DNA of 37,912 nucleotides, taken from contig DASPWT010000191.1 of NCBI GenBank assembly GCA_035637655.1, positions 1 to 37,912 of the forward strand. The letters run 5' to 3'. The notes below the pieces were generated by a model. That model saw only the letters and a list, made by a program, of their open reading frames with translations. It did not search any database and was not told where the DNA came from. Every line of letters starts with the position of its first letter. The first letter of the stretch is position 1. Shown piece after piece: positions 1 through 8,065 of the stretch. The stretch comes from VBDM01 sp035637655. Lineage in GTDB: Bacteria; Pseudomonadota; Gammaproteobacteria; Burkholderiales; SG8-39. Both the position numbers and the translations under genes were made by a program.

Positions 1-896
1 GCCTCGTACGATTTCGCGGGATGGACGATCTGCACCAGCTCGACCTTGTCGAACTGGTGGTTGCGGATCATGCCGCGGGTGTCCTTGCCGGCGGCGCCGG
101 CCTCCGAGCGAAAACACGGCGAGTGGCAGGCGAACTTCAGCGGCAGCTTTTCGAGCGGCACGATCTCGTCGCGCACGAAATTGGTCACCGAGTACTCTGA
201 GGTCGGGATGAGGTACAGGTCGCGGTCCTCGATCTTGAAGAGATCGCCCTTGAACTTGGCGAGGCTCGTCACGCCGTCGGCGCAGGCGCTGCTCACCATG
301 TACGGCGTGTACACCTCCGTGTAGCCGTGCTCCTTGGTGTGCGTGTCGAGCATGAATTGCGCGATCGCACGGTGCAGGCGCGCGACAGCGCCCTTCATCA
401 CCACGAAGCGCGCCCCGGCGAGCTTCGCCGCGGTATCGAAGTCGAGGCCGTCGAGCCCGGCGCCGATGTCGACATGGTCCCTGGGCTGGAAGCCGAACTT
501 GCGCGGCTCGCTCCAGCGCCGCTGCTCGACTGCGTCCTCGGGTCGGCTTCCGACCGGGACGCTCGCGTGCGGCAGGTTCGGGATCAGGGAGACGAACTCG
601 CGCAGCTTCTCCTGCACGGCGGCGTTGTCCGCTTCCATTTCCTTCAGCTTCTCCCCGAACTCGGCGCCCTGGCGCATCAACGCGGCCGCCTGCGCCTCGT
701 CCTTCTTCGACTTCGCCTGGCCGACTTGCTTGGCGAGAGCGTTGCGCTGCGACTGCAGCTGCTCGGTCGCGGTCTGGATCTCCCTGCGCTTCTCCTCGAG
801 CGCCCTGAAGCCGGAAATGTTGAGTGTATAGCCGCGAGTTGCGAGGCGTTTCGCCACCGCGTCGATCTCGGTTCTCAGCAGCTGGACGTCGATCAT
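1..896 (-). CDS. serS: Seryl-tRNA synthetase, C-terminus cut by window edge
   Basis: Charges tRNA-Ser (and tRNA-Sec where present) with serine in the cytoplasm. About 298 N-terminal residues of the usual ~430 are visible; the end lies beyond base 1. The translation begins MIDVQLLRTEIDAVAKRL, continues through a charged helical arm rich in Glu, Lys and Gln (about residues 30-105, the tRNA-binding coiled coil), and enters the class II catalytic core. The class II motif 2 region is clear (CFRSEAGAAGKDTRGMIRNH). The ATG at 896-894 overlaps the TGA stop of rarA as ATGA, so the two are probably translationally coupled. It is the last visible gene of the chain that starts with the CRP-like regulator. 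Identity is certain; only the C-terminal length is unknown. Confidence 0.96.
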   Translation of the reverse strand, partial: MIDVQLLRTEIDAVAKRLATRGYTLNISGFRALEEKRREIQTATEQLQSQRNALAKQVGQAKSKKDEAQAAALMRQGAEFGEKLKEMEADNAAVQEKLREFVSLIPNLPHASVPVGSRPEDAVEQRRWSEPRKFGFQPRDHVDIGAGLDGLDFDTAAKLAGARFVVMKGAVARLHRAIAQFMLDTHTKEHGYTEVYTPYMVSSACADGVTSLAKFKGDLFKIEDRDLYLIPTSEYSVTNFVRDEIVPLEKLPLKFACHSPCFRSEAGAAGKDTRGMIRNHQFDKVELVQIVHPAKSYE

Positions 897-2203
897 TTCT
901 TCGTGGCCGCGTCGTCGCGGCGGCGCAGCTCTCTCATCTTTTCTCTTATCTTGTCCTCGAGGCCGCGGTCGGTCGGCTCGTACCACTTTACGTCGGGCAT
1001 GCCCTCCGGAAAATAATTCTCGCCCACAGCGTAGGCATCCGGTTCGTCATGAGCATAGCGGTAGTCGCGTCCGTGGCCCAGCTCTTTCATGAGCTTCGTC
1101 GGTGCATTGCGCAGATGGGCCGGAACCGGCCGCGACGCGTCCTCCGAAACGAAGGACCGTGCGCGATTGTACGCCTCGTACACGGCGTTCGACTTCGCCG
1201 CGCACGCGAGATAGATCGCGGCTTCGGCGAGCGCGAGCTCGCCTTCTGGGCTCCCCAGGCGCTCGTAAGTCTCGCAGGCGTCGAGCGTCACCCGCAGCGC
1301 ACGCGGATCAGCGAGCCCGACGTCCTCGACCGCCATCCTGACCATGCGGCGGCCGAGGTAGAGCGGATCGGAGCCGCCGTCGAGCATGCGCACGAGCCAG
1401 TACAGAGACGCGTCGGGATTCGAGCCGCGCACCGATTTATGCAGCGCAGAAATCTGGTCGTAGAACGCATCCCCGCCTTTGTCGAAGCGGCGCAGATCGC
1501 GCGCGATCGCGTTCTGTACCCAGTCGCCGTCGATCTTGCTCGCCCCGGCCTGCGCCGCGGCCGTCTGGATCAATTCAAGCAGATTGAGCAAACGGCGCGC
1601 GTCACCGTCAGCAAGTCCGATCACCCGTTCGCGCGCACGCACCTCGAATGTGAGTCCCGGCAGGGCTTGCCGAGCGGCGCGGTCGAACAGTTCTCCGAGC
1701 TCAGCTTCTGAAAGACTTTTGAGCACGTACACGGAGGTGCGCGAAAGCAGCGCGCCGATCACTTCAAAAGAGGGGTTCTCGGTCGTGGCACCTACGAAAG
1801 TGAGCAGCCCGCGTTCGACGAAAGGCAGGAACGCGTCTTGCTGCGCCTTGTTGAAGCGATGCACTTCATCGACAAAGAGGATGGTGCGCTTCCCGGATGT
1901 CGCAAGCGTCTCCTCGGCCCGCCGCACGGCGTCCTTGATGTCCTTTACGCCGGAGAATACTGCAGAGAGCGCGATGAACTGAGCGTCGAACGCGTCGGCC
2001 ATCAGACGTGCGAGGGTCGTCTTGCCGACTCCGGGGGGTCCCCACAGGATCATCGAATGCGGCTTGCCCGCGTCGAAAGCAAGACGCAGGGGCTTGCCCG
2101 GCCCGAGCAGGTGCTGCTGCCCCACGAATGCGTCGAGCGACCTGGGCCGGAGGGCCTCCGCCATCGGGGGCACCGGCGCGGGAGCGGGGAACAGATCGGT
2201 CAT
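893..2203 (-). CDS. rarA: Replication-associated recombination protein A (RarA/MgsA AAA+ ATPase)
   Basis: A 436-residue clamp-loader-like AAA+ ATPase that acts at stalled replication forks and on single-stranded DNA ends. Walker A is GPPGVGKT (55-62), Walker B is ILFVDEVH (108-115), sensor 1 lies in GATTENPS (138-145), and the arginine finger is probably R155 in LLSRTS. The C-terminal half holds the family's tetramerisation and DNA-binding region (e.g. YEAYNRAR and DYRYAHD). The start gives a normal N-terminus with the family motif RPRSLDAFVGQQHLLG. It lies 22 nt after lolA and overlaps serS by four bases, an order (lolA-rarA-serS) common in betaproteobacteria. Confidence 0.96.
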   Translation of the reverse strand: MTDLFPAPAPVPPMAEALRPRSLDAFVGQQHLLGPGKPLRLAFDAGKPHSMILWGPPGVGKTTLARLMADAFDAQFIALSAVFSGVKDIKDAVRRAEETLATSGKRTILFVDEVHRFNKAQQDAFLPFVERGLLTFVGATTENPSFEVIGALLSRTSVYVLKSLSEAELGELFDRAARQALPGLTFEVRARERVIGLADGDARRLLNLLELIQTAAAQAGASKIDGDWVQNAIARDLRRFDKGGDAFYDQISALHKSVRGSNPDASLYWLVRMLDGGSDPLYLGRRMVRMAVEDVGLADPRALRVTLDACETYERLGSPEGELALAEAAIYLACAAKSNAVYEAYNRARSFVSEDASRPVPAHLRNAPTKLMKELGHGRDYRYAHDEPDAYAVGENYFPEGMPDVKWYEPTDRGLEDKIREKMRELRRRDDAATKK

Positions 2204-2225
2204 TCGCCTGGCAAGCGAAGTGGAG

Positions 2226-2861
2226 TTATTTGACGTCGCCTATCACGTCGGCACCCCTGGGGGGGGAGAACCGGAAGAGTCCGGGATCCAACTTGGGGTT
2301 GCGCTCAAGAGATGCGAACCTGAGCACCGTGGTCTGTCCGAAACTGTCGACAAGTTCCATGACTTCGAGACCGGAAGAACTGAAGCCCATGCGGATCTTC
2401 TCGAAATTGCCTTCCTTGTCCCGAGGCAACGCTTCGAGCCATTCGAGACCGTCCCTCGCGCCCTTGTCCATGAGCCTGAACGCCCGCATGGCGTCGTTAT
2501 TTCCCGCGAGCAGTGCAGCCGGCGTGGAACCGAGCGCCTGGTCGAGTTTCTTCACCGTGACCTGCTTCAGATCTTCGTCATAGATCCATACCCTGGAGCC
2601 GTCACCGACGATGAGCTGGGCATAAGGCTTCACGTAGTTCCAGCGAAATCTCCCCGGCCGCGAAAACGCGAGCACGCCGCGCGACTCTTGCAGCAGCTTG
2701 AGGTTGTGATCGAAGATCTTCTGCTCGAATTCTCCCCTTGCAGTAAGGGTCTTGGTAATAAACTCGGAGAAGCGCCCCAGGCTCGAGGCCCGAGCGTCCG
2801 ACGCCGCAAGGACGAGAAGCGCTCCCAGGAAAACCGCCACGAACCCGGAACGCAAGGCCAT
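2226..2861 (-). CDS. lolA: Outer-membrane lipoprotein carrier protein LolA
   Basis: Periplasmic chaperone that takes lipoproteins from LolCDE in the inner membrane to LolB in the outer membrane. It has 211 residues, the usual family length. A Sec signal peptide covers residues 1-25 (hydrophobic core FVAVFLGALLVLAA, cleavage expected after ARA). The mature part has the expected beta-rich body with GRFRWNY followed by YAQLIVGDGSRVWIYDEDLKQVTV, a hallmark of LolA. It sits 8 nt after the ftsK stop codon and 22 nt before rarA, so it is almost certainly cotranscribed with both. Confidence 0.95.
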   Translation of the reverse strand: MALRSGFVAVFLGALLVLAASDARASSLGRFSEFITKTLTARGEFEQKIFDHNLKLLQESRGVLAFSRPGRFRWNYVKPYAQLIVGDGSRVWIYDEDLKQVTVKKLDQALGSTPAALLAGNNDAMRAFRLMDKGARDGLEWLEALPRDKEGNFEKIRMGFSSSGLEVMELVDSFGQTTVLRFASLERNPKLDPGLFRFSPPRGADVIGDVK

Positions 2862-2869
2862 CGGGACGG

Positions 2870-5158
2870 CTATTCCACTTTCGCGGGCACTAGCACCTCG
2901 CGATTGCCGTTCGAGTGCATGGCGGACACGAGTCCCGCCTGCTCCATCCGCTCGATGAGACGCGCCGCGCGATTGTAGCCGATGCGTAAATGACGCTGAA
3001 CGAGGGAGATCGACGCGCGCCGCGTGCGCATCACGATCTCCACGGCCTGATCGTAAAGCGGATCGGCCTCCCCACCCTGTTCGTCCGGGCCTAGTTCGGT
3101 GACGCCGTCAAGTTCCTCGCCTTCGAGCAGCCCCCCAGCGTATTCGGGGCGCCCGAGCGATTTGAGATAATCGACAACCTTGTGCACTTCCTGGTCGGCG
3201 ACATAAGCACCGTGCACACGCTGGGACATTCCGCTGCCGGGCGGCAAGTAGAGCATGTCGCCCTGTCCGATCAGCGACTCCGCGCCGTGCTGGTCGAGGA
3301 TGGTACGCGAATCCACTTTGCTCGAGACCTGAAAGGCGATTCGCGTCGGAATGTTGGCCTTGATCAGCCCGGTAATCACGTCCACGGAAGGACGCTGCGT
3401 CGCGAGGATCAGGTGTACGCCCGCGGCGCGCGCTTTTTGCGCTAGGCGTGCGATCAGTTCCTCCACCTTCTTGCCCGATACCATCATCAGATCGGCAAGC
3501 TCATCGATGATGACGACGATGTAGGGAAGCTTCTCCAGCGTCTGGGGCTCGGCCGAATCGAGCGTATCCGGGTCCTTGAGCGGGTCACCCGATTTTTCCC
3601 TGTCGGCGACCTTGTGGTTGTAGCCGGACAGATTTCGTACTCCGATCCAGGTCATGAGCCGGTAGCGACGCTCCACTTCACCCATGCACCAGGCAAGCGC
3701 GTTCGCGGCCTGCCGCATATCGGTGACCACGGGCGTGAGCAAATGCGGGATATCCTGGTAAGCCGAGAGTTCCAGCATCTTCGGGTCGACCAGGATGAGG
3801 CGTACCTCGCGCGGCTCGGTCTTGTACAGAATCGACAGAATCATCGCGTTGAGGGCGACCGATTTCCCCGAGCCGGTAGCGCCTGCGACGAGCAGGTGCG
3901 GCATCCTGGCGAGATCGGCAACCACCGGGTTGCCAGCGATGTCCTTGCCGAGCGCGAGCGTGAGCGGAGCGTGCAACTCGTGGTAGGCCCGCGAGCTGAC
4001 GATCTCGGAGAGCCGCACGATCTGGCGATGCGGATTGGGGATCTCCAGGCCCATGCAGGACTTGCCTGGGATAGTCTCGACCACGCGGATGCTATAGACA
4101 GACAACGCGCGCGCGAGATCCTTCACCAAGTTGACGATCTGGCTGCCTTTCACGCCTATGGCAGGCTCCACCTCGTAACGCGTAATCACCGGCCCCGGGT
4201 AAGCGGCGAGCACTCTGACCTGAACACCGAAATCGCCGAGTTTCTTCTCGATCAACCGCGAGGTGTATTCCAGGGTCTCGGCTGACAAGACTTCGATGTC
4301 GCTCGCCGGTTGATCGAGGAGCTTGATCGGGGGTAGCGGCGTGTCGGGCAGTTCGCGGAAGAGCGGCTCCTGCCTTTCCCTCTGGACTCTGGAGGATTTT
4401 GGAATCTCGACCACGGGAGGCCCTATCCGGATCGGCGTGTGTTCGTCGATCAGCAGCTCGCGTTTTTCCCCCACCGCCGCCTCGCGCTTCTCTGCGGCAA
4501 TGGCTCCGGCCTTGCGATCCTGCCACCCCCGCCATTTCTCAAGGGACCAGAGGTACGCGCTCTCGAGCGCGCCTCCCAGTTTTTCCATCACGGCCAGCCA
4601 GGAAACGCCCGTGAATAGAGACAGAGTCGTTGCGCAAAGCGCAACCAGGATCAGCGTGGCACCCGTGAAGCCGAACCCTGACTGCAGCACCCTCGCCACG
4701 ACATCTCCGACCAAACCCCCGGGGGTGAGCGGCAGCGCGACCTTCACCGAATGGAGGCGCAAGGCTTCGACTCCGCTCGAGCCGGCCAGCAGCAGGCAAA
4801 AGCCGGCGAGTGCAATGAAGGATGACCGCCGGTCGCCCATCGAGCTGCCATCCAGACGCCGCAGGGTCCAGGTCGCAGCAACGACCAGGAGCACAACCCA
4901 CCACCAAGCCGAAACGCCGAACAGATACAACAGCATATCCGCCAACCAGGCGCCTACCCTCCCACCGAGGTTGCGGATCTCGCCCGTCGCAACACTGTGG
5001 GACCATCCGGGGTCTGCTCGGTTAAAAGTGGTGAGGACGAGGGAGAGATAGAGGGCCGCTGCGACCAGGACGAACAGCCTCGACTCGCGCAGCAGCGCGG
5101 CGACCTTGCCGGGAAGGGGTGCTTGGTTCCGTTTCAAAGTCCGGGCCCGGCCCCTCAA
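2870..5158 (-). CDS. ftsK: DNA translocase FtsK
   Basis: Septum-anchored dsDNA pump that clears and resolves chromosome termini during division. The 762 residues are shorter than E. coli FtsK because the linker is short, as is usual in this class. Four membrane segments lie at about 29-45, 70-98, 113-134 and 157-185. They are followed by a charged linker, the alpha domain, and the RecA-like motor with Walker A GATGSGKS (426-433) and Walker B YIVVIIDEL (546-554). The last ~65 residues form the gamma winged helix that reads polarity sequences (SLVQRHLRIGYNRAARLIERM). The start is TTG at 5158-5156, overlapping the TGA of the upstream regulator as TTGA; no ATG or GTG start fits before the first membrane segment. 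Confidence 0.95.
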   Translation of the reverse strand: MRGRARTLKRNQAPLPGKVAALLRESRLFVLVAAALYLSLVLTTFNRADPGWSHSVATGEIRNLGGRVGAWLADMLLYLFGVSAWWWVVLLVVAATWTLRRLDGSSMGDRRSSFIALAGFCLLLAGSSGVEALRLHSVKVALPLTPGGLVGDVVARVLQSGFGFTGATLILVALCATTLSLFTGVSWLAVMEKLGGALESAYLWSLEKWRGWQDRKAGAIAAEKREAAVGEKRELLIDEHTPIRIGPPVVEIPKSSRVQRERQEPLFRELPDTPLPPIKLLDQPASDIEVLSAETLEYTSRLIEKKLGDFGVQVRVLAAYPGPVITRYEVEPAIGVKGSQIVNLVKDLARALSVYSIRVVETIPGKSCMGLEIPNPHRQIVRLSEIVSSRAYHELHAPLTLALGKDIAGNPVVADLARMPHLLVAGATGSGKSVALNAMILSILYKTEPREVRLILVDPKMLELSAYQDIPHLLTPVVTDMRQAANALAWCMGEVERRYRLMTWIGVRNLSGYNHKVADREKSGDPLKDPDTLDSAEPQTLEKLPYIVVIIDELADLMMVSGKKVEELIARLAQKARAAGVHLILATQRPSVDVITGLIKANIPTRIAFQVSSKVDSRTILDQHGAESLIGQGDMLYLPPGSGMSQRVHGAYVADQEVHKVVDYLKSLGRPEYAGGLLEGEELDGVTELGPDEQGGEADPLYDQAVEIVMRTRRASISLVQRHLRIGYNRAARLIERMEQAGLVSAMHSNGNREVLVPAKVE

Positions 5159-5829
5159 TCGATTGTCAATATGGTCTCGTGCAGGAAAATCGAACCGGGG
5201 CGCACCTCGATGTAGCCGCCCGCCTGAAGGTCCTTCATCACCCGGCTGACCATCTCGCGCGAGGCCCCGATCATCTTGGCGATGTCCTGCTTGGCAAGTT
5301 TTCTTGTGACCACTTTCTGGCCGTTCACGGTTTCAGCCAAATCCAGCAGCAAGTGCGCCACCCTGCCGTACACGTCCATCAGGGCGAGGCTGCCGATCTT
5401 TTGATCGGCCTCTCGAAGCCGTTTGACCAGCCCTCGCATGACCGTCATGGCCATCTCGAAATTCTCGGCAAGGCATCTCTTGAAATCGCGCTTCGAGAGA
5501 CTCATCATCTCGCAAGCCTCGAGGGCAACCACGCTTGCCGAGCGCGGATGATCGTCGATCAAGCCCATCTCTCCGAAAAACTCGTTCGGTCCGAGGATCG
5601 CAAGGATCACTTCGCGCCCCTCCTCATCGCTCATCATGACCTTGAGCCGACCCGATATCACCACGTAGAGCGATTCCGTTATGTCGTCCTTGGCAATGAT
5701 GGTGGTCCCGCGGGGAAAGCTCCTGCGGCTCACGGCGCCGGTGAGCAGCGCCAGCTGATTGTCGGACAGCATCGAAAACAGCGGGACGTTGCGCAGTAGC
5801 AGTATCGATACGCTAGCTGGGGCGGTCAT
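5155..5829 (-). CDS. CRP/FNR-family transcriptional regulator
   Basis: A 224-residue DNA-binding regulator. The N-terminal cyclic-nucleotide-binding fold (about 10-130) includes GEMGLIDDHPRSA (86-98), which keeps the Glu and Arg-Ser pattern that contacts the cAMP phosphate in CRP. The helix-turn-helix is at about 177-202 (LAKQDIAKMIGASREMVSRV). There is no N-terminal cysteine cluster, so it is not an FNR-type oxygen sensor. I chose the ATG at 5829 because GGGAG lies 10 nt upstream; an in-frame ATG at 5868 would add 13 residues but has no ribosome binding site. Its stop overlaps the ftsK start (TTGA), making it the first gene of the ftsK-lolA-rarA-serS chain. Ligand and targets are unknown. 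Confidence 0.88.
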   Translation of the reverse strand: MTAPASVSILLLRNVPLFSMLSDNQLALLTGAVSRRSFPRGTTIIAKDDITESLYVVISGRLKVMMSDEEGREVILAILGPNEFFGEMGLIDDHPRSASVVALEACEMMSLSKRDFKRCLAENFEMAMTVMRGLVKRLREADQKIGSLALMDVYGRVAHLLLDLAETVNGQKVVTRKLAKQDIAKMIGASREMVSRVMKDLQAGGYIEVRPGSIFLHETILTID

Positions 5830-5967
5830 CTGGTCTGTGCTCCCAGGAAACCTGGCTTTTATCCGCATATCTTAGCAGACTCGCGAAGACCGCCTCACGC
5901 CGCGGGTCCGGTCGAAGTCGCAATACTTCAGGATGCCGCGTCACGCGGAGCGGCGATTCAACCGGGT

Positions 5968-5973
5968 TATAAT
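5968..5973 (+). promoter_or_regulatory. Candidate -10 element for trxB
   Basis: A perfect TATAAT lies 57 nt upstream of the trxB ATG in the divergent gap. No good -35 hexamer is found 16-18 nt upstream. An alternative, weaker hexamer (CACAAT, 6019-6024) lies 6 nt before the ATG, and trxB has no visible ribosome binding site. Confidence 0.45.
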
Positions 5974-6030
5974 TTGGACCCGCTCTGCGATTGAATTGAA
6001 TTCGCGCATCGTCGTCCCCACAATTCCGTC

Positions 6031-6978
6031 ATGTCAAAAAAAACCAGACATTCTCGGTTGTTGATACTGGGATCGGGTCCAGCGGGCTACACCGCCGCCG
6101 TCTATGCGGCGCGGGCAAACCTGAAACCCGTCGTCATTACGGGCCTCGCTCCCGGCGGACAGCTCATGACGACGACCGACGTGGATAACTGGCCGGCTGA
6201 CGGCAAGGGAGTGCAGGGCCCGGAGCTGATGGAGCGTTTCCAGAAGCACGCCGAGCGTTTCGAAACTGAAGTCGTGTTCGATCATATCCACAGCGTAAGC
6301 CTCCAGGAGCGGCCCCTTCGGCTCCAGGGCGACGCGGGCGAGTACACTTGCGATGCGCTCATCATCGCCACCGGCGCCTCTGCCCGCTATCTCGGGCTTG
6401 AATCGGAGAAAAAGTTCATGGGGAAAGGGGTCTCCGCCTGTGCCACCTGCGACGGATTCTTCTACAAAGGTCAGGACGTCGCCGTCGTCGGCGGCGGGAA
6501 CACCGCGGTGGAGGAAGCGCTCTACCTCGCCAATATTACGCGTCACGTCACCGTGATCCACCGACGAGACAAATTCCGGGCCGAGAAAATCCTTCAGAAA
6601 AGGCTCTTCGATAGAGGCAACGTCACAATGCGCTGGAACCACGTTCTGGACGAAGTCCTCGGCGATGCAAAAGGAGTAGCTGGCGTCCGCATCAAGGACA
6701 CCCAGACGGGCGCCACGCAACAGATCGACCTACAGGGGCTGTTTATCGCCGTGGGTCACACCCCGAATACCGGCATTTTCGAAGGACAGCTCGAGATGAA
6801 GGGCGGATACATCATCACCCGTGGCGGGAGCGAGGGTAACGCCAGCGCAACCAGCGTCCAGGGAGTGTTCGCTGCGGGAGACGTACAGGACCACGTTTAC
6901 CGGCAGGCCGTGACCAGCGCGGGCAGCGGCTGCATCGCAGCGCTCGATGCAGAAAAATATCTGGACGGTCTGCGCTAA
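6031..6978 (+). CDS. trxB: Thioredoxin-disulfide reductase
   Basis: FAD enzyme that passes electrons from NADPH to thioredoxin in the cytoplasm. The 315 residues match the low-molecular-weight bacterial type. Visible motifs are the FAD-binding GSGPAG (14-19), the redox-active CATC (137-140), the NADPH-binding GGGNTA (154-159) and the C-terminal FAD motif around GVFAAGDVQD. The gene is divergent from the CRP-ftsK chain, with a 201-nt gap that must carry both promoters, and lies 42 nt before the Smr gene. The ATG has no obvious ribosome binding site. Confidence 0.97.
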   Translation: MSKKTRHSRLLILGSGPAGYTAAVYAARANLKPVVITGLAPGGQLMTTTDVDNWPADGKGVQGPELMERFQKHAERFETEVVFDHIHSVSLQERPLRLQGDAGEYTCDALIIATGASARYLGLESEKKFMGKGVSACATCDGFFYKGQDVAVVGGGNTAVEEALYLANITRHVTVIHRRDKFRAEKILQKRLFDRGNVTMRWNHVLDEVLGDAKGVAGVRIKDTQTGATQQIDLQGLFIAVGHTPNTGIFEGQLEMKGGYIITRGGSEGNASATSVQGVFAAGDVQDHVYRQAVTSAGSGCIAALDAEKYLDGLR

Positions 6979-7020
6979 AGTCCCGCAACAAGCCCCGGAT
7001 GTCGCGCAGAGGATGAAATA

Positions 7021-7572
7021 ATGCGCAAAAGCAAGAGTAACGGGTTCCCCGAAGACGAAGCCGCCCTGTTTCGCGACGCGGTGCGCGATGCAACGCCCCT
7101 CGAATCGTCAGCCCGGGTGGGGCCCAAGACCGAGTCGCCGCCGCCCGTGCCGGTTCAATCGTTGCTCGACGGCCATGACGCGCTCGCCGAGAGTCTGGCC
7201 GGTGCCCTCTCCTGGGATCAATCGATCGAGACCGGGGCAGAGCCCTCCTACCTACGAACCGGCCTCGCCCGCGATGTGCTGCGCAAGTTGAGGCGAGGGC
7301 ATTGGGTAGTGCAGGACATCGTCGATTTGCACGGGCTGAACCGGCAGGAGGCCCGGTCGTTGCTGGCGGAGTTTCTTGGCGGGTGCCTCAAGCGCGGACT
7401 GCGCTGCGTTCGCGTGGTCCATGGAAAGGGCCTGCGCTCGCCCAGGCGGGAGCCAGTGTTGAAGGGAAAAGTACAGCAGTGGCTGGTGCAGCGCGACGAA
7501 GTCCTCGCCTTCTGCGAGACCCCGAAAAATCTGGGTGGAAGCGGTGCGCTGCTGGTGCTGCTGAAATCCTAG
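7021..7572 (+). CDS. Smr-domain protein (MutS2 C-terminal-like nuclease fold)
   Basis: A 183-residue protein. The first ~95 residues are polar and low in complexity; the Smr domain fills the rest, with DLHG (102-105), HGKG (134-137) and GGSGA (172-176), the three signatures of the fold. Stand-alone Smr proteins are structure-selective nucleases or RNA/DNA-binding proteins in the cases studied; the substrate here is unknown. A good ribosome binding site (AGAGG, 8 nt spacing) supports the ATG. It follows trxB by 42 nt and is probably cotranscribed with it, as is often seen in betaproteobacteria. Confidence 0.9.
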   Translation: MRKSKSNGFPEDEAALFRDAVRDATPLESSARVGPKTESPPPVPVQSLLDGHDALAESLAGALSWDQSIETGAEPSYLRTGLARDVLRKLRRGHWVVQDIVDLHGLNRQEARSLLAEFLGGCLKRGLRCVRVVHGKGLRSPRREPVLKGKVQQWLVQRDEVLAFCETPKNLGGSGALLVLLKS

Positions 7573-7640
7573 GATTGAGGCCAATCGAGTACGCTCTTAT
7601 CCCCCTAGATCCTTCGACCCTCGGATCCTCGATGCCGCTT

Positions 7641-7979
7641 CTAGACGGCTGCCTCGTTGGTCTCCCCTGTCCGGATACGCACCACCTGCTCCACGGCGGT
7701 CACAAAAATCTTCCCGTCGCCGATCTTGCCGGTGCGCGCCGCCTTGACGATAGCCTCGATCGCGCCTTCGAGCATCTTTTCCGTCACCACGACCTCGATC
7801 TTGACCTTCGGCAGGAAGTCCACGACATATTCGGCGCCGCGGTAGAGTTCCGTGTGGCCCTTCTGGCGACCGAAGCCTTTTACCTCCGTCACGGTCAGCC
7901 CGGTGACTCCGACTTCAGCAAGAGCCTCGCGGACCTCGTCGAGCTTGAAAGGCTTCACCACGGCTTCTATTTTCTTCAT
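7641..7979 (-). CDS. glnB: Nitrogen regulatory protein PII
   Basis: Small trimeric signalling protein that reports nitrogen and carbon status (glutamine, 2-oxoglutarate, ATP/ADP) to NtrB, the glutamine synthetase adenylyltransferase and other partners. The 112 residues are the exact family length. The T-loop carries Tyr51 in YRGAEY, the uridylylation site, and the nucleotide-binding TGKIGDGKIFV and C-terminal RIRTGE motifs are present. The sequence is very close to E. coli GlnB (e.g. GFGRQKGHTELYRGAEY). The ATG at 7979 was chosen because GGGAG lies 7 nt upstream and it gives the canonical MKKIEAVVKPF start; an ATG two codons earlier is too close to the GGGAG. No amtB is adjacent, favouring GlnB over GlnK. 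Confidence 0.94.
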   Translation of the reverse strand: MKKIEAVVKPFKLDEVREALAEVGVTGLTVTEVKGFGRQKGHTELYRGAEYVVDFLPKVKIEVVVTEKMLEGAIEAIVKAARTGKIGDGKIFVTAVEQVVRIRTGETNEAAV

Positions 7980-8010
7980 GGCCATTCTCCCGCGTTGACT
8001 GCTGCTCGCC

Positions 8011-8019
8011 AGTATAACA
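8011..8019 (-). promoter_or_regulatory. Extended -10 promoter for glnB
   Basis: Read on the minus strand the sequence is TGTTATACT: a five-of-six -10 hexamer (TATACT) with the TGn extension. It gives a leader of roughly 25 nt before the glnB ATG, so glnB can be transcribed independently of nadE. No sigma-54 motif (TGGC-N8-TGC type) was seen. Confidence 0.5.
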
Positions 8020-8065
8020 AACGGGCGTCGAAACTTGCCTGATGAGACCCTCGCGCCATCACCGG

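Noticed and set aside
7573..7640. Possible terminator between the Smr gene and glnB
   Set aside because: GATTG/CAATC can pair but the stem is 5 bp with no T-run; not strong enough to report.
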